Under the pieces are notes generated by a model, which saw nothing but the letters and a program-made list of their open reading frames with translations, had not been told where the DNA came from and did not search any database. Source: Planctomycetota bacterium (GTDB lineage Bacteria > Planctomycetota > Planctomycetia > Pirellulales > Thermoguttaceae). From it: a stretch of 6,198 nt of DNA. A program made the translations under genes and the position numbers. Numbering within the stretch: the stretch's first letter is position 1; every line of letters begins with the position of its first letter. Shown here piece after piece: positions 5,830 through 6,198 of the stretch. The stretch spans positions 1 through 6,198 of the forward strand of contig JAEWUR010000208.1 of the NCBI GenBank assembly GCA_023397045.1, in the 5' to 3' direction.

Positions 5830-6198
5830 TCATTTCGCCGTCGGCTCGTCGGCCGTCTTCGACAACCAATCGACAAACGAAGGTTCCGTTCCGTCTTTTT
5901 GCGACGGGGCCATGACCAAGTTCGATTCTTGGCCGTCGGCTCGATAGGCCGCGGCGACTCGCGAAGGCGCAGCCGCGCCTTCACCAGCTAGCCAGAGCGG
6001 ATTCGGCGCGGACAGCGCGATCATGCCGGGCAGGTCATCGTACTTGGCGCCGCCGGGCAGGAAATCGGGATCGTCGAGTTCTGCGACGTTGGCAAACCGG
6101 AAGCCGGCCGTGTCGATCACGGCGCGGTTGATCGCGTAGCCCGCGATGGCGCGAGCGGCTGCGACCCAATGACCGGCCCCGTCAAGCCCGATCACATC
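5830..6198 (-). CDS. C-terminal part of a probable alpha/beta-hydrolase (acetyl xylan esterase-like), cut by the window edge
   Basis: The frame is open from the right edge to a TGA at 5830-5832, giving 122 C-terminal residues; the start lies outside the window. The visible part reads GLDGAGHWVAAARAIAG, then DTAGFRF, then LPGGAKYDDLPGMIAL and PLWLAGEG. This order resembles the C-terminal half of planctomycete proteins annotated as acetyl xylan esterase or dienelactone-hydrolase-like, in which the last block is the strand leading to the catalytic acid. No obvious catalytic His is visible near the end (the tail has APSQKDGTEPSFVDWL), so the protein may be a divergent or non-classical member. It converges on the nucleoside hydrolase gene with a gap of only 7 nt, so it belongs to a separate transcription unit. 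The nucleophile region cannot be seen, which limits the call. Confidence 0.6.
   Translation of the reverse strand, partial: DVIGLDGAGHWVAAARAIAGYAINRAVIDTAGFRFANVAELDDPDFLPGGAKYDDLPGMIALSAPNPLWLAGEGAAAPSRVAAAYRADGQESNLVMAPSQKDGTEPSFVDWLSKTADEPTAK
5963..5982. repeat. Perfect 8-bp palindrome with 4-nt loop inside the hydrolase gene
   Basis: GAAGGCGC and GCGCCTTC are perfect inverted copies flanking the loop AGCC. It lies in the minus-strand gene just after the LWLAGEG block, where it encodes GEGAAAP. It could be a small REP-like palindrome or a chance result of GC-rich, alanine-rich coding sequence. Confidence 0.6.

Overview
The window is GC-rich DNA, most likely from a planctomycete (Pirellulales-like). 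This is an inference from three things: high-GC codon use, a LacI-regulated nucleoside/ribose cluster with an exported nucleoside hydrolase, and a palindrome-rich insertion of a kind I recall as frequent in planctomycete genomes. No marker gene fixes the taxonomy. All genes are on the plus strand except a partial gene at the right edge. I see no rRNA, tRNA, CRISPR array or complete insertion sequence.

Layout. At 121-1437 lies a hemW-type radical SAM gene. It carries an in-frame extra block of about 60 codons, and a 113-bp element with terminal inverted repeats (468-580) forms the core of that block. The gap at 1438-1650 holds a good sigma-70-type promoter, a near-perfect palindrome centred on CG that overlaps the expected transcription start, and a second copy of its half-site 84 bp downstream. 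Four genes follow in the same direction: a LacI-family regulator (1651-2748), a ten-helix DMT transporter resembling ureide permeases (2812-3819), a ribokinase (3821-4750) and a nucleoside hydrolase with a signal peptide (4785-5822). Gaps between these four are 63, 1 and 34 nt, so they probably form one operon. A minus-strand gene converges on it and ends at 5830; only its C-terminal part, apparently an alpha/beta-hydrolase, is inside the window.

How the genes may work together. The hydrolase would act outside the cytoplasm and split nucleosides into base and ribose. The membrane carrier would import the released ribose, or base, or intact nucleoside. The ribokinase would phosphorylate ribose to ribose 5-phosphate. 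The LacI-type protein would sense the sugar or a related metabolite and repress its own operon through the two operator sites, possibly by DNA looping. The protein family assignments are well supported by motifs. The pathway order, the transporter substrate and the regulatory model are inferences.
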